A program made the translations under genes and the position numbers. This document shows, piece after piece, positions 1 to 8,778 of a stretch of 64,000 nucleotides of DNA. Position 1 is the stretch's first letter. Each line of letters opens with the position of its first letter. Source of the stretch: Sphingobium sp. 15-1. Lineage in GTDB: Bacteria > Pseudomonadota > Alphaproteobacteria > Sphingomonadales > Sphingomonadaceae. The notes beneath the pieces were generated by a model that was given only the letters and a program-made list of their open reading frames with translations, did not search any database and had not been told where the DNA came from. Location: NCBI RefSeq assembly GCF_013375535.1, contig NZ_JABXJG010000001.1:1736001-1800000 (forward strand), written 5' to 3'.

Positions 1-1
1 T

Positions 2-307
2 TGGGACATCAGCGACCGCTGGCATGGCTTTATCGGCGCGGATGGCCGCTACCAATCGCGGACCCAATCCTATTTCGGCACCGCCAATGCGATCGCGCAC
101 GGCTATCCGTCGCAATATAATGCCAGCTACGCGCTGCTCAATCTGCGGGCGGGTGTGGAGACCGGGGACGGCCGTTGGCGGATCCAGCTCTTTGGCGACA
201 ATGTGACCAACAGCTATTACACGACGCAGGCTGTCCGCACCGATACGGTCGCGCGATTCACCGGCATGCCCGCGATCTGGGGCGTGAGCGTCGGCTATCG
301 CTATTGA
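2..307 (+). CDS. TonB-dependent receptor, C-terminal part
   Basis: The last 101 codons of an outer-membrane TonB-dependent receptor whose start lies left of the window. The visible part is beta-barrel-like: alternating aromatic and polar residues, a strand reading LLNLRAGVETGDGRWRIQLF, then a DNVTNSYY turn. It ends in GVSVGYRY with a terminal aromatic residue, as outer-membrane barrels do. Such receptors import large or scarce substrates using TonB energy. The substrate cannot be told from this piece. The gene converges on the hydrolase genes that follow, so it may serve the same substrate, but that is inference. Confidence 0.85.
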   Translation, partial: WDISDRWHGFIGADGRYQSRTQSYFGTANAIAHGYPSQYNASYALLNLRAGVETGDGRWRIQLFGDNVTNSYYTTQAVRTDTVARFTGMPAIWGVSVGYRY

Positions 308-313
308 AAGACA

Positions 314-343
314 GGAGGGGGGCCGGCATCCCGGCTCCCCTCC
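314..343. terminator. Hairpin between convergent genes
   Basis: A GC-rich stem-loop: GGAGGGG (314-320) pairs with CCCCTCC (337-343), and the stem continues inward through CCGG/CCGG pairing with one G-U pair to a four-base loop. It sits 7 bases after the receptor stop and about 24 bases before the end of the convergent hydrolase gene. It could act in both directions. There is no long T-run, so intrinsic termination is inferred from the stem and its position. Confidence 0.6.
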
Positions 344-366
344 CTCCATGGTAACCGATCAAGGGA

Positions 367-1212
367 TCAGGCGTTCGCCCCGGCGGCCTCGGCATGATCG
401 ACATGCGCGAAGAGAAGCGTGATCACCTGGTCGGGGACTTCCAATATGGGGCTATGCCCGCAAGCGCCCAGGCGAACGAGGGTCGCGTTCGGCATATGCG
501 CGACGACCTCTTCCGACCAGCTTGGCGGACGCACGCGGTCCTCCATCCCGGACAGCACCAATGTCGGCGCGTCGATCGACGGCAGGGCGTGGAGCACGCC
601 CGGCCGTTCCACCACGCCGATCATCGGCGCAAGCCCCGACACGCCTACCCGCTCCATAAATGCGCGCCAGTGCCGCAGCATGGGCTGTTTCGAGGGATCG
701 GCAAGGGTCGTCCTGCCGAACAGCGCCTCCATCAGAAAGCCCGTCCGTTCGCCCGCAATGCCCAGCGTCCGGCTTTCCGCGATCCATTTTTCGGCCCAAA
801 GCCGCTGATCTTCAGGCTCCGCCCGCGCCGATGAGCCCATCAGCGTCAGGCTGCGCGCCAGTTCGGGCCTGCGGAGCATGAGCTGGAAAGCCACGTCTCC
901 GCCCATGGACTGCCCGATGAGATGGATGTCGCGCAGCGCCAGCGTGTCGCACACCGCCGCCACATCCCCCGCGCATGTCTCGATGGCGATCGCCCGTCCG
1001 GCCGGACGGCCGCTGCGCCCCTGCCCCCGGAAATCCGGCCGGACGACGCGGTAGCAGCCCTTGGCCTCGACCATCAAGCGATCGAACATGCTGTGATCGA
1101 ACCAGAGCGAATGCAGGCACAGCAGGACCGGCAGCGACGGTTCGCCGCTGTCGGCCACGAAGATGGTCGTTCCGTTCAGGTCCATGATCGTCCCAAGACC
1201 GGCCATCGTCAC
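367..1212 (-). CDS. Alpha/beta hydrolase
   Basis: A 281-residue alpha/beta hydrolase with the nucleophile elbow GQSMGG (Ser102), a likely acid in GMEDR (Asp225) and a late histidine in ACGHSP (His253). Together these form a complete catalytic triad. The fold covers carboxylesterases, lactonases and C-C hydrolases such as 3-oxoadipate enol-lactonase, which it loosely resembles; the exact reaction is unknown. The GTG start at 1212 overlaps the stop of the upstream hydrolase gene by four bases, indicating translational coupling. An ATG two codons inside is the alternative start. Confidence 0.85.
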   Translation of the reverse strand: MTMAGLGTIMDLNGTTIFVADSGEPSLPVLLCLHSLWFDHSMFDRLMVEAKGCYRVVRPDFRGQGRSGRPAGRAIAIETCAGDVAAVCDTLALRDIHLIGQSMGGDVAFQLMLRRPELARSLTLMGSSARAEPEDQRLWAEKWIAESRTLGIAGERTGFLMEALFGRTTLADPSKQPMLRHWRAFMERVGVSGLAPMIGVVERPGVLHALPSIDAPTLVLSGMEDRVRPPSWSEEVVAHMPNATLVRLGACGHSPILEVPDQVITLLFAHVDHAEAAGANA

Positions 1213-2111
1213 ACCCCTCCCTTCAACTGGCGCCGCATCCAGGCGCCTGCGCGGGCATTGGCGGCTGCGCCATCTTCTATCTCTTTGGCGAACCAGGGAA
1301 AGATATGGATCAGCCCTTGCCAGACATGCAGTTCCACTTCGCCGCCTGCCATGGCGAGACGATCCGCCAGCCGCGTGGCGTCGCTCAGCAACACCTCGTT
1401 GGCGCCAGCGTCGATCATGGTCGGGGGGAAGGCGTCGAAGGAGCCGAACAGCGGCGATGCGCGCGGGTCGGCCGGATCATGCGCGCCAAGATAGATGCGG
1501 GCCAGGTCCGAGAGCGCGGCACGGCTGAGCAGCGGATCGCTGGCCGCGCGGCTGTCATAGGATGCGCCCGATTGGGTCAGGTCGGCCCAGGGGCTCATGG
1601 CATAGATGCAGCCGGGACCGGCCTGGCCCCGCGCAAGGGCATCCTGCGCCACGGCAAAGACGATGCCCCCGCCAGCGGAATCCCCCGCCAGCGCGATCCT
1701 GCCAGGATCAAATCCCTGTTCGATCAGCGCCTGATAGGCGGCGCAGCTATCCTCGATCGCCGCCGGGAAGGGATGCTCGGGCGCCAGCCGGTAATCGGGC
1801 AGGAAGCCGATGATGCCAGCCGCTTCGCAAAGGGCGGCGGCATAGGCCGCATGGCCGATCAGACTGCCGCTGGAATAGCCCCCGGCATGGTAGAAGATGA
1901 TGGCCGCATCCTCATCCGCATCGGCCGGTACGATCCGCAGGCTGGGCACACCGCCCAGATCGACGGGGCTGGTCACGCATCCCGACGGCAACGGCACGGA
2001 GCTTCCATAGTCGCGCTCGATAGTCCGGGTCTGCTCGACCGGCATGTTCACATTGGGATCGAACAGATCCAGCACCGGCCGCAACGCGGCCAGCTTGTCT
2101 CGTTTTTCCAT
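1209..2111 (-). CDS. Alpha/beta hydrolase, hormone-sensitive-lipase type
   Basis: A 300-residue carboxylesterase of the HSL (alpha/beta hydrolase fold-3) family. The oxyanion-hole motif normally written HGGG appears as HAGG (residues 75-78), a variant. The nucleophile is in GDSAGGG (Ser145), followed by a DAGANE acid region and a late histidine in the GLIHIF segment. It probably hydrolyses short acyl or aryl esters in the cytoplasm. It overlaps the next hydrolase gene by four bases and follows the quinone oxidoreductase-like gene by 18 bases, so the three likely form one operon. Confidence 0.85.
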   Translation of the reverse strand: MEKRDKLAALRPVLDLFDPNVNMPVEQTRTIERDYGSSVPLPSGCVTSPVDLGGVPSLRIVPADADEDAAIIFYHAGGYSSGSLIGHAAYAAALCEAAGIIGFLPDYRLAPEHPFPAAIEDSCAAYQALIEQGFDPGRIALAGDSAGGGIVFAVAQDALARGQAGPGCIYAMSPWADLTQSGASYDSRAASDPLLSRAALSDLARIYLGAHDPADPRASPLFGSFDAFPPTMIDAGANEVLLSDATRLADRLAMAGGEVELHVWQGLIHIFPWFAKEIEDGAAANARAGAWMRRQLKGGV

Positions 2112-2129
2112 GATATACTCGCTTTCCAG

Positions 2130-3104
2130 CTATCGGGTCGACAGGACCACTTTTCCGAACTGTTGCCCCTGCTCCAGCCAGAGATGCGCCTTGGACGCCT
2201 CTTCGAGAGCGAAGGTCCGGTCGATGGGGATGGCGACGCGCCCCTCCTCCACCCACGGCCAGACATGCTGCCGGATGGCCGCCGTCAGGCGCGCCTTCTC
2301 CTCAGCGGGCCGTGCGCGCAGGGTCGATGCGGTGATCGTCAGGCGCTTGAAGATGATGTCGAAAAGATCGACGGTCACGGTGCCGCCGCCAAGCGCCGCG
2401 ATCTGCACCAGCCGGCCGTCCGGATTGAGCGCCGCGACGTTCCCGACGAAATAGTCGCCCCCGACCATGTCGAGCACGATGGCCACGCCGCCCTCGGCGC
2501 GGCAGCGTTCGGCAAAATCCTCCCGCGCGACGTCGATCGCGACGTCGGCCCCAATCGCGATGGCGCGCCGCGCCTTTTCGGCGCCGCGCACCGTCGTCAG
2601 CACGCGCGCGCCGGCGGCTTTCGCCATCTGAATGGCGGTCACGCCGATCCCGCTATTGCCGCCATGGATCAGCACCGCTTCGCCAGCGGCAAGCCGCCCG
2701 CGTTCGAACAAATTGGCATAGACCGTGAAGACTGTCTCCGGGAGGCCGGCGGCCGCCTCCAGCGCGAGGTGATCGGGGACCGGCAAGGCGTGCCGCGCAT
2801 CGACCACGGCATATTCGGCATAGCCGCCGCCCGACAGCAATGCACAGACCCGGTCGCCCACACGCCATTGATCGACCCCGCCCCCCGGCGCCTCGACGAC
2901 GCCGGCGACCTCCAGCCCCAGGATCGGGGATGCGCCGGGCGGCGGCGGATAATATCCCTCCCGCTGCGCGATGTCCGGCCGGTTCACCCCGGCTGCGGCC
3001 ACCTTGATCAGCAATTCGCCGGATTTCGGCTCCGGCTTTTCGGCGTCCACGACCTGCAATGCCGATGCCGGCCCCTTCCCATCGGCTATATCGATCGCGC
3101 GCAT
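2130..3104 (-). CDS. NAD(P)H:quinone oxidoreductase-like MDR protein
   Basis: A 324-residue zinc-free medium-chain dehydrogenase/reductase of the quinone oxidoreductase (PIG3-like) branch. The N-terminal GroES-like domain has the AGVNRPDIAQREGYYPPPPG segment typical of the PIG3 group. The Rossmann part carries GGNSGIGVTAIQMAKAAGA for NADPH. Cysteine zinc ligands are absent, as expected for this branch. Family members reduce quinones or enoyl and enone double bonds with NADPH. First gene of the minus-strand operon with two esterases; its role may be reduction of an unsaturated or quinone product of the same substrate. Confidence 0.88.
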   Translation of the reverse strand: MRAIDIADGKGPASALQVVDAEKPEPKSGELLIKVAAAGVNRPDIAQREGYYPPPPGASPILGLEVAGVVEAPGGGVDQWRVGDRVCALLSGGGYAEYAVVDARHALPVPDHLALEAAAGLPETVFTVYANLFERGRLAAGEAVLIHGGNSGIGVTAIQMAKAAGARVLTTVRGAEKARRAIAIGADVAIDVAREDFAERCRAEGGVAIVLDMVGGDYFVGNVAALNPDGRLVQIAALGGGTVTVDLFDIIFKRLTITASTLRARPAEEKARLTAAIRQHVWPWVEEGRVAIPIDRTFALEEASKAHLWLEQGQQFGKVVLSTR

Positions 3105-3421
3105 GGTCCTGATCCGTCCTCTCCAAATCCCCTTCTCACGCTGCCTTCCCGCTCATCCTTGCGCATGACCGCGCAGACCGGGACAGGATGGGGAAAGGAC
3201 CGGGGAATCCACGCCGCGAAGCTGAAGTCCCCCCTCCGCCAAGTCCAATCGCTTTTCAGGGCTGGGCATGAAGGCGGGGCATGGCGCATGGGACGATGAC
3301 TTCCTCTCATCGAGCGTCCGGCAAAGGAATTGGACTGCCGATGGCGGGGCAGGCACCTCATTCATCACGTCCGCAAGGATGGACCATGGACAAAAGGTTC
3401 AACGTCGGCGTCGGAGAGAAG
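3105..3421. promoter_or_regulatory. Divergent intergenic region with spaced inverted repeat
   Basis: About 317 bases between the oppositely directed quinone oxidoreductase-like and esterase genes, which must hold both promoters. AGTCCAAT (3242-3249) and its exact complement ATTGGACT (3329-3336) lie 79 bases apart and could be two operator half-sites. Possible upstream esterase starts exist in this stretch but align poorly with the paralogous gene downstream. Nothing else is recognisable. Confidence 0.4.
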
Positions 3422-4612
3422 ATGCGTCCCATGAATGACAGTCCCCCGGCCAAAGGCGGTTTCACGCTCGATTCCGACTGCCGTCTGGCTCCCGGCTTCG
3501 AAGCGGTGGGGGACGCGTTCACCGCGAATTTCGAGGATGGTCTCGATATTGGCGCCGCCTTTGTCGTGACGCTCGACGGAGCCGTCGTGATCGACCTGTG
3601 GGGCGGGCATATCGACCAGGCGCGGTCAGCGCCGGTCCGAAGCGATACGCTGTTCGCCATCTGGTCGGCCACCAAGGGCGCGACGGCCACCTGCATCGCC
3701 CTGCTCGTCGAGCGGGGCGCGCTGGACTATGAGGAACCTGTGGCAACCTATTGGCCAGCGTTCGCGGCGAACGGGAAGGGCCGGATCACGCTCGCCCAAC
3801 TGCTGTCGCATCAGGCGGGTCTGTGCGGCGTCCGAACGCCGATCACGATGCAGCATTATTACCGCCATGACGGCCTCGCAGACTTGCTGGCCCAGGAAAC
3901 GCCCTTTTTCGAACCCGGCACGGCCTGGGGTTATCACGCATTGTCGCTTGGCATATTGGCCGACGAACTCATCCGCAGGGTGGATGGCCGGACCGCTTCG
4001 CGCTTCTTCGCGGAGGAATTCGCGCAGCCGTTCGGCCTCGACATGTTCATGGGGCTGCCCGATGCCGCAAGGGCAAGGTTGGCGCAAACGATCGTCCCGG
4101 ACGGCGATCGACAAATGTCCCTGCCATCCATCCCCAACGCCGCCGCCTTCGCCGCAGCGTTCCAGAACCCGTCCATCGACGCTGGCTATGCCAATGACCC
4201 CGCATGGCAGGCGGCCGGCATTCCGGCCGGCGGCATGACGGCCAATGCGCGCGGCCTCGCCCGGCTCTACGCCATTCTGGCCAATGACGGAAAACTGGAC
4301 GGATCAGCGCCGCTTTCCCGCGCCACCATCGCCGCCGCGTCCCGTCAACGCATAGAGGGCGTGGATCAGGTCACGGGCAACAACCGCCGCCATGCCGCTG
4401 GCTTTCACCTCAACGAACAAGGCTGGATGGGACCAAATGACGACGCCTTCGGCCATGCCGGATGGGGCGGATCGATCGGTTTCGCAGACCCACGATCGCG
4501 GCTCAGCGTCGGCTACACCGTCAATCGCATGCGCGTCGCGGGGCCGGGCCGGATCGACGAGAGGATCGAGAGGCTCGTCGCCGCCGTCTATGCGGCGATA
4601 GCCCGGATGTAG
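3422..4612 (+). CDS. Beta-lactamase-fold serine hydrolase (EstB-like esterase), copy 1
   Basis: A serine hydrolase of the class C beta-lactamase/EstB esterase group (family VIII carboxylesterases), 396 residues from the chosen ATG. The SxxK motif is SATK (Ser82, Lys85) and the Tyr region is WGYHAL. No export signal is seen, so it is probably cytoplasmic. The start at 3422 follows GGAGAG and gives an N-terminus like its paralogue; 3386 (after AAGGA) and 3431 are alternatives. The next gene encodes a close paralogue, so the pair arose by tandem duplication. It probably hydrolyses an ester rather than a beta-lactam. Confidence 0.87.
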   Translation: MRPMNDSPPAKGGFTLDSDCRLAPGFEAVGDAFTANFEDGLDIGAAFVVTLDGAVVIDLWGGHIDQARSAPVRSDTLFAIWSATKGATATCIALLVERGALDYEEPVATYWPAFAANGKGRITLAQLLSHQAGLCGVRTPITMQHYYRHDGLADLLAQETPFFEPGTAWGYHALSLGILADELIRRVDGRTASRFFAEEFAQPFGLDMFMGLPDAARARLAQTIVPDGDRQMSLPSIPNAAAFAAAFQNPSIDAGYANDPAWQAAGIPAGGMTANARGLARLYAILANDGKLDGSAPLSRATIAAASRQRIEGVDQVTGNNRRHAAGFHLNEQGWMGPNDDAFGHAGWGGSIGFADPRSRLSVGYTVNRMRVAGPGRIDERIERLVAAVYAAIARM

Positions 4613-4743
4613 CGGCGCCAGGTCATGACCACGGCTCATGCCCATTCCGCAAAAATCATTCGACGCAGGACATTTCCGTCATCATCGTTCCGCCGACAGC
4701 CAGCTTTACCGTCAGGCGGGCAAAGAGCAGAGAGATTTCATCC

Positions 4744-5940
4744 ATGACTGACGATATTGCCTTGGCATCCCCAACGGGCATTTTTCTTGATCCGCACGTC
4801 TATATCGCACCGGGATTCGAACCCGTCGCGGACGCCTTCGCCGCCAATTTCGAAGCCGGGCTGGAAGTCGGCGCGGCGTTCGTTGTGACGTTGGAAGGCG
4901 AGATCGTGGTCAATCTGCGGGGCGGCCATGCCGACAAAGCCCGGACCGCGCCTGTTGGCGAGGATGCGCTTTTTGCGATATGGTCCGCCACGAAGGGGGC
5001 CACGGCCACTTGCATCGCCCTGCTCGTCGAACGCGGACAGCTTGACTATGAACAGCCGGTTGCGACCTGGTGGCCCGAATTTGCCCAGAATGGAAAGGCC
5101 GCGATCACGCTGGGCCAGATGATGGCGCATCAGGCGGGGATCTGCGGCGTCCGGACGCCGGTCACGATCGAGGATTATTATGGGCATGATCGCGTCGCCC
5201 AGTTGCTGGCGGCGGAGACGCCCTTCTTCGAGCCGGCAACCGCGCTGGGCTATCATGCACTGACGATCGGCGTGCTCGTCGACGAATTGATCCGCCGGGT
5301 CGATGGCCGTTCCGCATCCGACTATTTCCGCGAGGAGATCGCCCTTCCCCTGCGCCTCGACATGTTCATGGGATTGCCCGCCACGGAGCGGTCCAGGCTG
5401 GTCGAAACCATTCCGCCCAGCGGCGAAACGCAATATTCGCTGACCGTCATTCCCAATCAGGCGGCGTTCGACGCCGCCGTCCTCAACCCGCAACTGGTCG
5501 CATCTTGGGCCAATGATCCCGACTGGCAGACCGCCGGCATTCCCGCCGGTGGCATGATGGCGAGCGCGCCGGGCCTTGCGCGCCATTATGCCCTGCTCGC
5601 CAATGACGGGCGACTGGGGGATGTGGCGTTGCTTTCGCCCGCGACGATCAAAGCTGCCTCGCGGCAGCGCGCCGAGGGGATCGATCAGGTGACCGGACTC
5701 CAGCGCCGCCTGTCGGCCGGTTATCAGCTCAATATCAAGGGCCGGATGGGGCCGGACAAGGGCGCGTTCGGCCATGCCGGATGGGCGGGGCCGCTTGGCT
5801 TTGCCGATCCCGCGAACCGCGTCAGCATCGCCTATATGGCGAACAACATGCTGATCGACGATCCGGAGGGCATGGACCTTCGGCTCGCCCGGCTCATCCC
5901 CGCCACTTATGCTGCGCCGGCCCTCAACCGGCCGGCATGA
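4744..5940 (+). CDS. Beta-lactamase-fold serine hydrolase (EstB-like esterase), copy 2
   Basis: A 398-residue paralogue of the preceding gene, alignable along its full length, with long identical runs around the active site (LFAIWSATKGATATCIALLVE). The catalytic pair is Ser81 and Lys84 in SATK, with GYHAL as the tyrosine region. The ATG at 4744 follows a purine-rich AGAGAG and gives an N-terminus matching copy 1. It lies 131 bases after copy 1 and just ahead of a PAS-LuxR regulator. Two esterases of one family side by side suggest different acyl or alcohol preferences for one mixed substrate; this is inference. Confidence 0.88.
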   Translation: MTDDIALASPTGIFLDPHVYIAPGFEPVADAFAANFEAGLEVGAAFVVTLEGEIVVNLRGGHADKARTAPVGEDALFAIWSATKGATATCIALLVERGQLDYEQPVATWWPEFAQNGKAAITLGQMMAHQAGICGVRTPVTIEDYYGHDRVAQLLAAETPFFEPATALGYHALTIGVLVDELIRRVDGRSASDYFREEIALPLRLDMFMGLPATERSRLVETIPPSGETQYSLTVIPNQAAFDAAVLNPQLVASWANDPDWQTAGIPAGGMMASAPGLARHYALLANDGRLGDVALLSPATIKAASRQRAEGIDQVTGLQRRLSAGYQLNIKGRMGPDKGAFGHAGWAGPLGFADPANRVSIAYMANNMLIDDPEGMDLRLARLIPATYAAPALNRPA

Positions 5941-5950
5941 ACAGGCCGTC

Positions 5951-6538
5951 ATGCACGCCTCCCCGGTCGATATGCGTGACGGCATCGATCCCGCTTTCGT
6001 GGCGTTCGAGTTCGCGCAGGACGGGCTCATCTATACCGAGCGGCGGATCATAAGGCGCGCCAATGCGGCGTTCGCCGCCATGTTCTCGCTCACGCCCGCA
6101 GCGGTGGAGGGACTGTCCCTTGACGCGATCTACCCCTCGCCCGAACGGGCAAGAGAGCGGGTCGCGGTCTGGCAATCGACCTTGCGGATCGGCCCCTATG
6201 GCGACGAGCGGCTGATGATGCGGCATGGCGGACAGCCATTCTGGTGCTGCGTCAGAGGCCGTTCCCTGACACCCGACGATCCTTTCGCACGGGGCGTTTT
6301 TTCCTTTTCCGACCTGTCCGCCCGATGGATGCTGCCCGATCTGTCGCCCCGCTCGCGGCAGGTCGCGCTGCTCCTGTGCGAAGGTCTGACGGCCAAGGAG
6401 ATAGCCCGCGACCTCGGCCTGTCCTTCCGCACGGTTGAGGCGTGTCTGGCGCGATTGAAGAAGCAGCTCCGCGCCCGCAACGTGGTGCAACTGGTCAGCA
6501 AACTCTATGCTTCGGGCGTGGTTCTCCACGCCCATTGA
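5951..6538 (+). CDS. PAS-domain LuxR-type transcriptional regulator
   Basis: A 195-residue regulator. The N-terminal part (about residues 10-125) looks like a PAS sensor, including the RRANAAFAAMFSLTPAAVEGLS segment. The C-terminal part is a LuxR/GerE helix-turn-helix with LSPRSRQVALLLCEGLTAKE and a recognition helix near FRTVEACLARLKK. No phospho-acceptor receiver domain is present. The start is uncertain: an ATG at 5909 would overlap the esterase end. It sits between the esterases and the TonB receptor, so it is a good candidate activator of this cluster, perhaps sensing the substrate directly. Confidence 0.82.
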   Translation: MHASPVDMRDGIDPAFVAFEFAQDGLIYTERRIIRRANAAFAAMFSLTPAAVEGLSLDAIYPSPERARERVAVWQSTLRIGPYGDERLMMRHGGQPFWCCVRGRSLTPDDPFARGVFSFSDLSARWMLPDLSPRSRQVALLLCEGLTAKEIARDLGLSFRTVEACLARLKKQLRARNVVQLVSKLYASGVVLHAH

Positions 6539-6672
6539 CCGCCCCCGCGCGGCAGGCGCAGCGTATTTCTACGGCATTGGCATCCCGCCTGCAGATCGTC
6601 ATGACTGCATGATCGCAGCCGACCGGAAATGGGTCGCGCGGCGAAGATCATAAAATCGGCGGGAGGATGACT

Positions 6673-8766
6673 ATGTCGCTCAAACAAGGGCTTCTTGCCT
6701 GTTCGGCTGTGATTGCAATCACTTCGGGCGGGTCAGTGCAGGCACAGGATAGCACTTCCTCGCCGCCGGAGATCATCGTGACGGCCCAGAAGCGATCGGA
6801 ATCACTGCAGAATGTGCCCATCTCGATCACGGCGGTCGGTACGGCGTCGCTGGAGTCCGGCAGCGTCGACAGCGTGAACGACGCGCTACGTTCGGTTCCC
6901 GGCGTCGCCAGCTTCAACACCTTCCAGGGCGGCATGACGAAGTTCACCGTACGGGGCGTCACGTCCAACCCATCTCCCTTCAACGGCGCCGCCGTCGTCG
7001 GCTATTATCTGGATGAAATCCCCTTCGCCTTCGTGCGCTTCCCCTATTCGCCCGACACCAGCGCCTACGACCTGGAACGGGTAGAGGTACTGCGCGGCCC
7101 GCAAGGCACGCTCTATGGCGCCAGTGCGCTGAACGGCGTCGTCCGGGTCCTGACCAAGGATGCGGATCTGGACGACGTGCAGGTCAAGGCCAGGGTCAGC
7201 GCTTTCACGACCCGTGCCGGCGACGAGAGCTTCAAGGGCGATGCCGCGATCAACCTGCCAATCATTCCCGGCAAGCTCGCGCTGCGCGCCGTGCTGGGCT
7301 ATGCCGACCTGGGCGGCTGGATCGATCTGCCCAATGGCGGCATCCGCGACGTCAACGACAGCAAGACCAAGACCCTGCGCCTCAAGCTCAATGCGGAGCC
7401 GGTCGACGGGCTGAAGATCGAGACGCTGGCCTGGTTCAGCCGCAACGAAAGCGGATCGTCCAACTCGTCCCGCGACGATCGCACCTGGCTGGCGCGCTTT
7501 CGCCAGCCCGCGACCGCCGATTTCGACGCCTATGGCCTCACGCTGTCCTACGACTTTCCGACCATGTCGGTGCTGAGCGCGACCAGCTATATCGACTTTT
7601 CCAACAGCCTGCTGCTGGACGCCCCAGTCGGCGGCGACCGTTTCTACCAGACGCTCGGGTCGAAATTATGGTCGGAGGAGCTGCGGCTGGTCTCGACAGG
7701 CGAGGGACCATGGCAATGGTCTTTGGGTGGCATCTATCGCGATGCGAAGGACATACGCGACCAGAGGTTCGACAAGACCTTCCCCCTGCCCCTCGATTTC
7801 CGCTTCGGCTCGCGGTCCTATGCCCTGTTTGGCGAGCTGTCGTGGCGGCTGCTGGACGACCGGCTGACGATCACCGGCGGCCTGCGCTACTTCAAGGACC
7901 GCCAGACCTATCACGAAAACGGCTTCTTCACGCCCGGCCCGCTATTGCCCGACCGTGTCGACACATTCGATGCCATCACGCCCCGCGCCGTGATCTCCTT
8001 CCGGCCCAACCGCGACATCTCGGTCTATGCAAGCTATTCGCAGGGTTTCCGCAGCGGCTTCAGCAATGACGGCTTCCCACTGCGCCAGTTCGCCGCCACG
8101 CCCGCGGTAAAGCCGGACCGCCTGCATAATTTCGAAGCAGGCGCCAAGGGCAGGTTGCTGAACGGGCTTCTGGACATCGACAGCGCCATCTATTTCATCA
8201 AATGGAAAGACACGATCCAGATACTGAACAATATCGTCGTCGGTCCGACCGGCACCTTCGGCGTGCAATCCGCCCTCAATGCCGGATCAGCGAGCGGCAT
8301 GGGCATCGATCTTGGCGCAACGCTCCGACCCGTTGCAGGGTTGGACATCGGCGGCACGATCAGTTGGAACGACCTGAAGTTCGATCAATCCATCCCGTCC
8401 GGAACGGTGATCCTGTTCGACAAGGGCGACCGGATGCCGGAATCGCCCAAACTGACGGCAACGGCCCAGATCGGCTACGGCTTCGACGTCAGCGATGCCT
8501 ATAGCGCCCGCTTTTCCGCCAATCTCAGCTATTTGTCGAAAAGCTACAGCCTGGGCAGCATCGACAAACATTATGGCGATGCGATCACCCAGCTCGACCT
8601 GAACCTGAAGCTGTCATCCCGCAACGGATGGAGCCTCTCCCTGTTCGCCAACAACCTGTTCGACGAGGACGGCCGTGTCCGCGTGAACACCCTGCAACCC
8701 GTGTCCGACTATGCCGACCGGCTGCGCCCGCGCAGCGTCGGCGCGCAGTTTGAAATCGAAATCTAG
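6673..8766 (+). CDS. TonB-dependent receptor
   Basis: An outer-membrane TonB-dependent receptor of 697 residues. The signal peptide ends near VQAQ; the TonB box region EIIVTAQKRSE is followed by a plug domain containing YDLERVEVLRGPQGTLYGA, then a long beta-barrel ending in a C-terminal aromatic-containing strand (QFEIEI). The ATG at 6673 is preferred over 6667 because GGGAGG at 6661-6666 gives it proper spacing. This plug type in sphingomonads takes up diverse organic compounds. The thiolase gene follows at once, its ribosome-binding site overlapping this stop, so they are co-transcribed. Confidence 0.92.
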   Translation: MSLKQGLLACSAVIAITSGGSVQAQDSTSSPPEIIVTAQKRSESLQNVPISITAVGTASLESGSVDSVNDALRSVPGVASFNTFQGGMTKFTVRGVTSNPSPFNGAAVVGYYLDEIPFAFVRFPYSPDTSAYDLERVEVLRGPQGTLYGASALNGVVRVLTKDADLDDVQVKARVSAFTTRAGDESFKGDAAINLPIIPGKLALRAVLGYADLGGWIDLPNGGIRDVNDSKTKTLRLKLNAEPVDGLKIETLAWFSRNESGSSNSSRDDRTWLARFRQPATADFDAYGLTLSYDFPTMSVLSATSYIDFSNSLLLDAPVGGDRFYQTLGSKLWSEELRLVSTGEGPWQWSLGGIYRDAKDIRDQRFDKTFPLPLDFRFGSRSYALFGELSWRLLDDRLTITGGLRYFKDRQTYHENGFFTPGPLLPDRVDTFDAITPRAVISFRPNRDISVYASYSQGFRSGFSNDGFPLRQFAATPAVKPDRLHNFEAGAKGRLLNGLLDIDSAIYFIKWKDTIQILNNIVVGPTGTFGVQSALNAGSASGMGIDLGATLRPVAGLDIGGTISWNDLKFDQSIPSGTVILFDKGDRMPESPKLTATAQIGYGFDVSDAYSARFSANLSYLSKSYSLGSIDKHYGDAITQLDLNLKLSSRNGWSLSLFANNLFDEDGRVRVNTLQPVSDYADRLRPRSVGAQFEIEI

Positions 8767-8778
8767 GAGTTGTCCCGC

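Noticed and set aside
1305..3299. Long plus-strand open frame (664 codons) opposite the hydrolases and reductase
   Set aside because: It lies antisense to three genes with clear catalytic motifs; its sequence is Arg/Gly/Asp-rich with no family features. High-G+C shadow.
3281..3421. Upstream extension of the first beta-lactamase-fold esterase
   Set aside because: The extra residues have no counterpart in the paralogue and the later start has a purine-rich leader.
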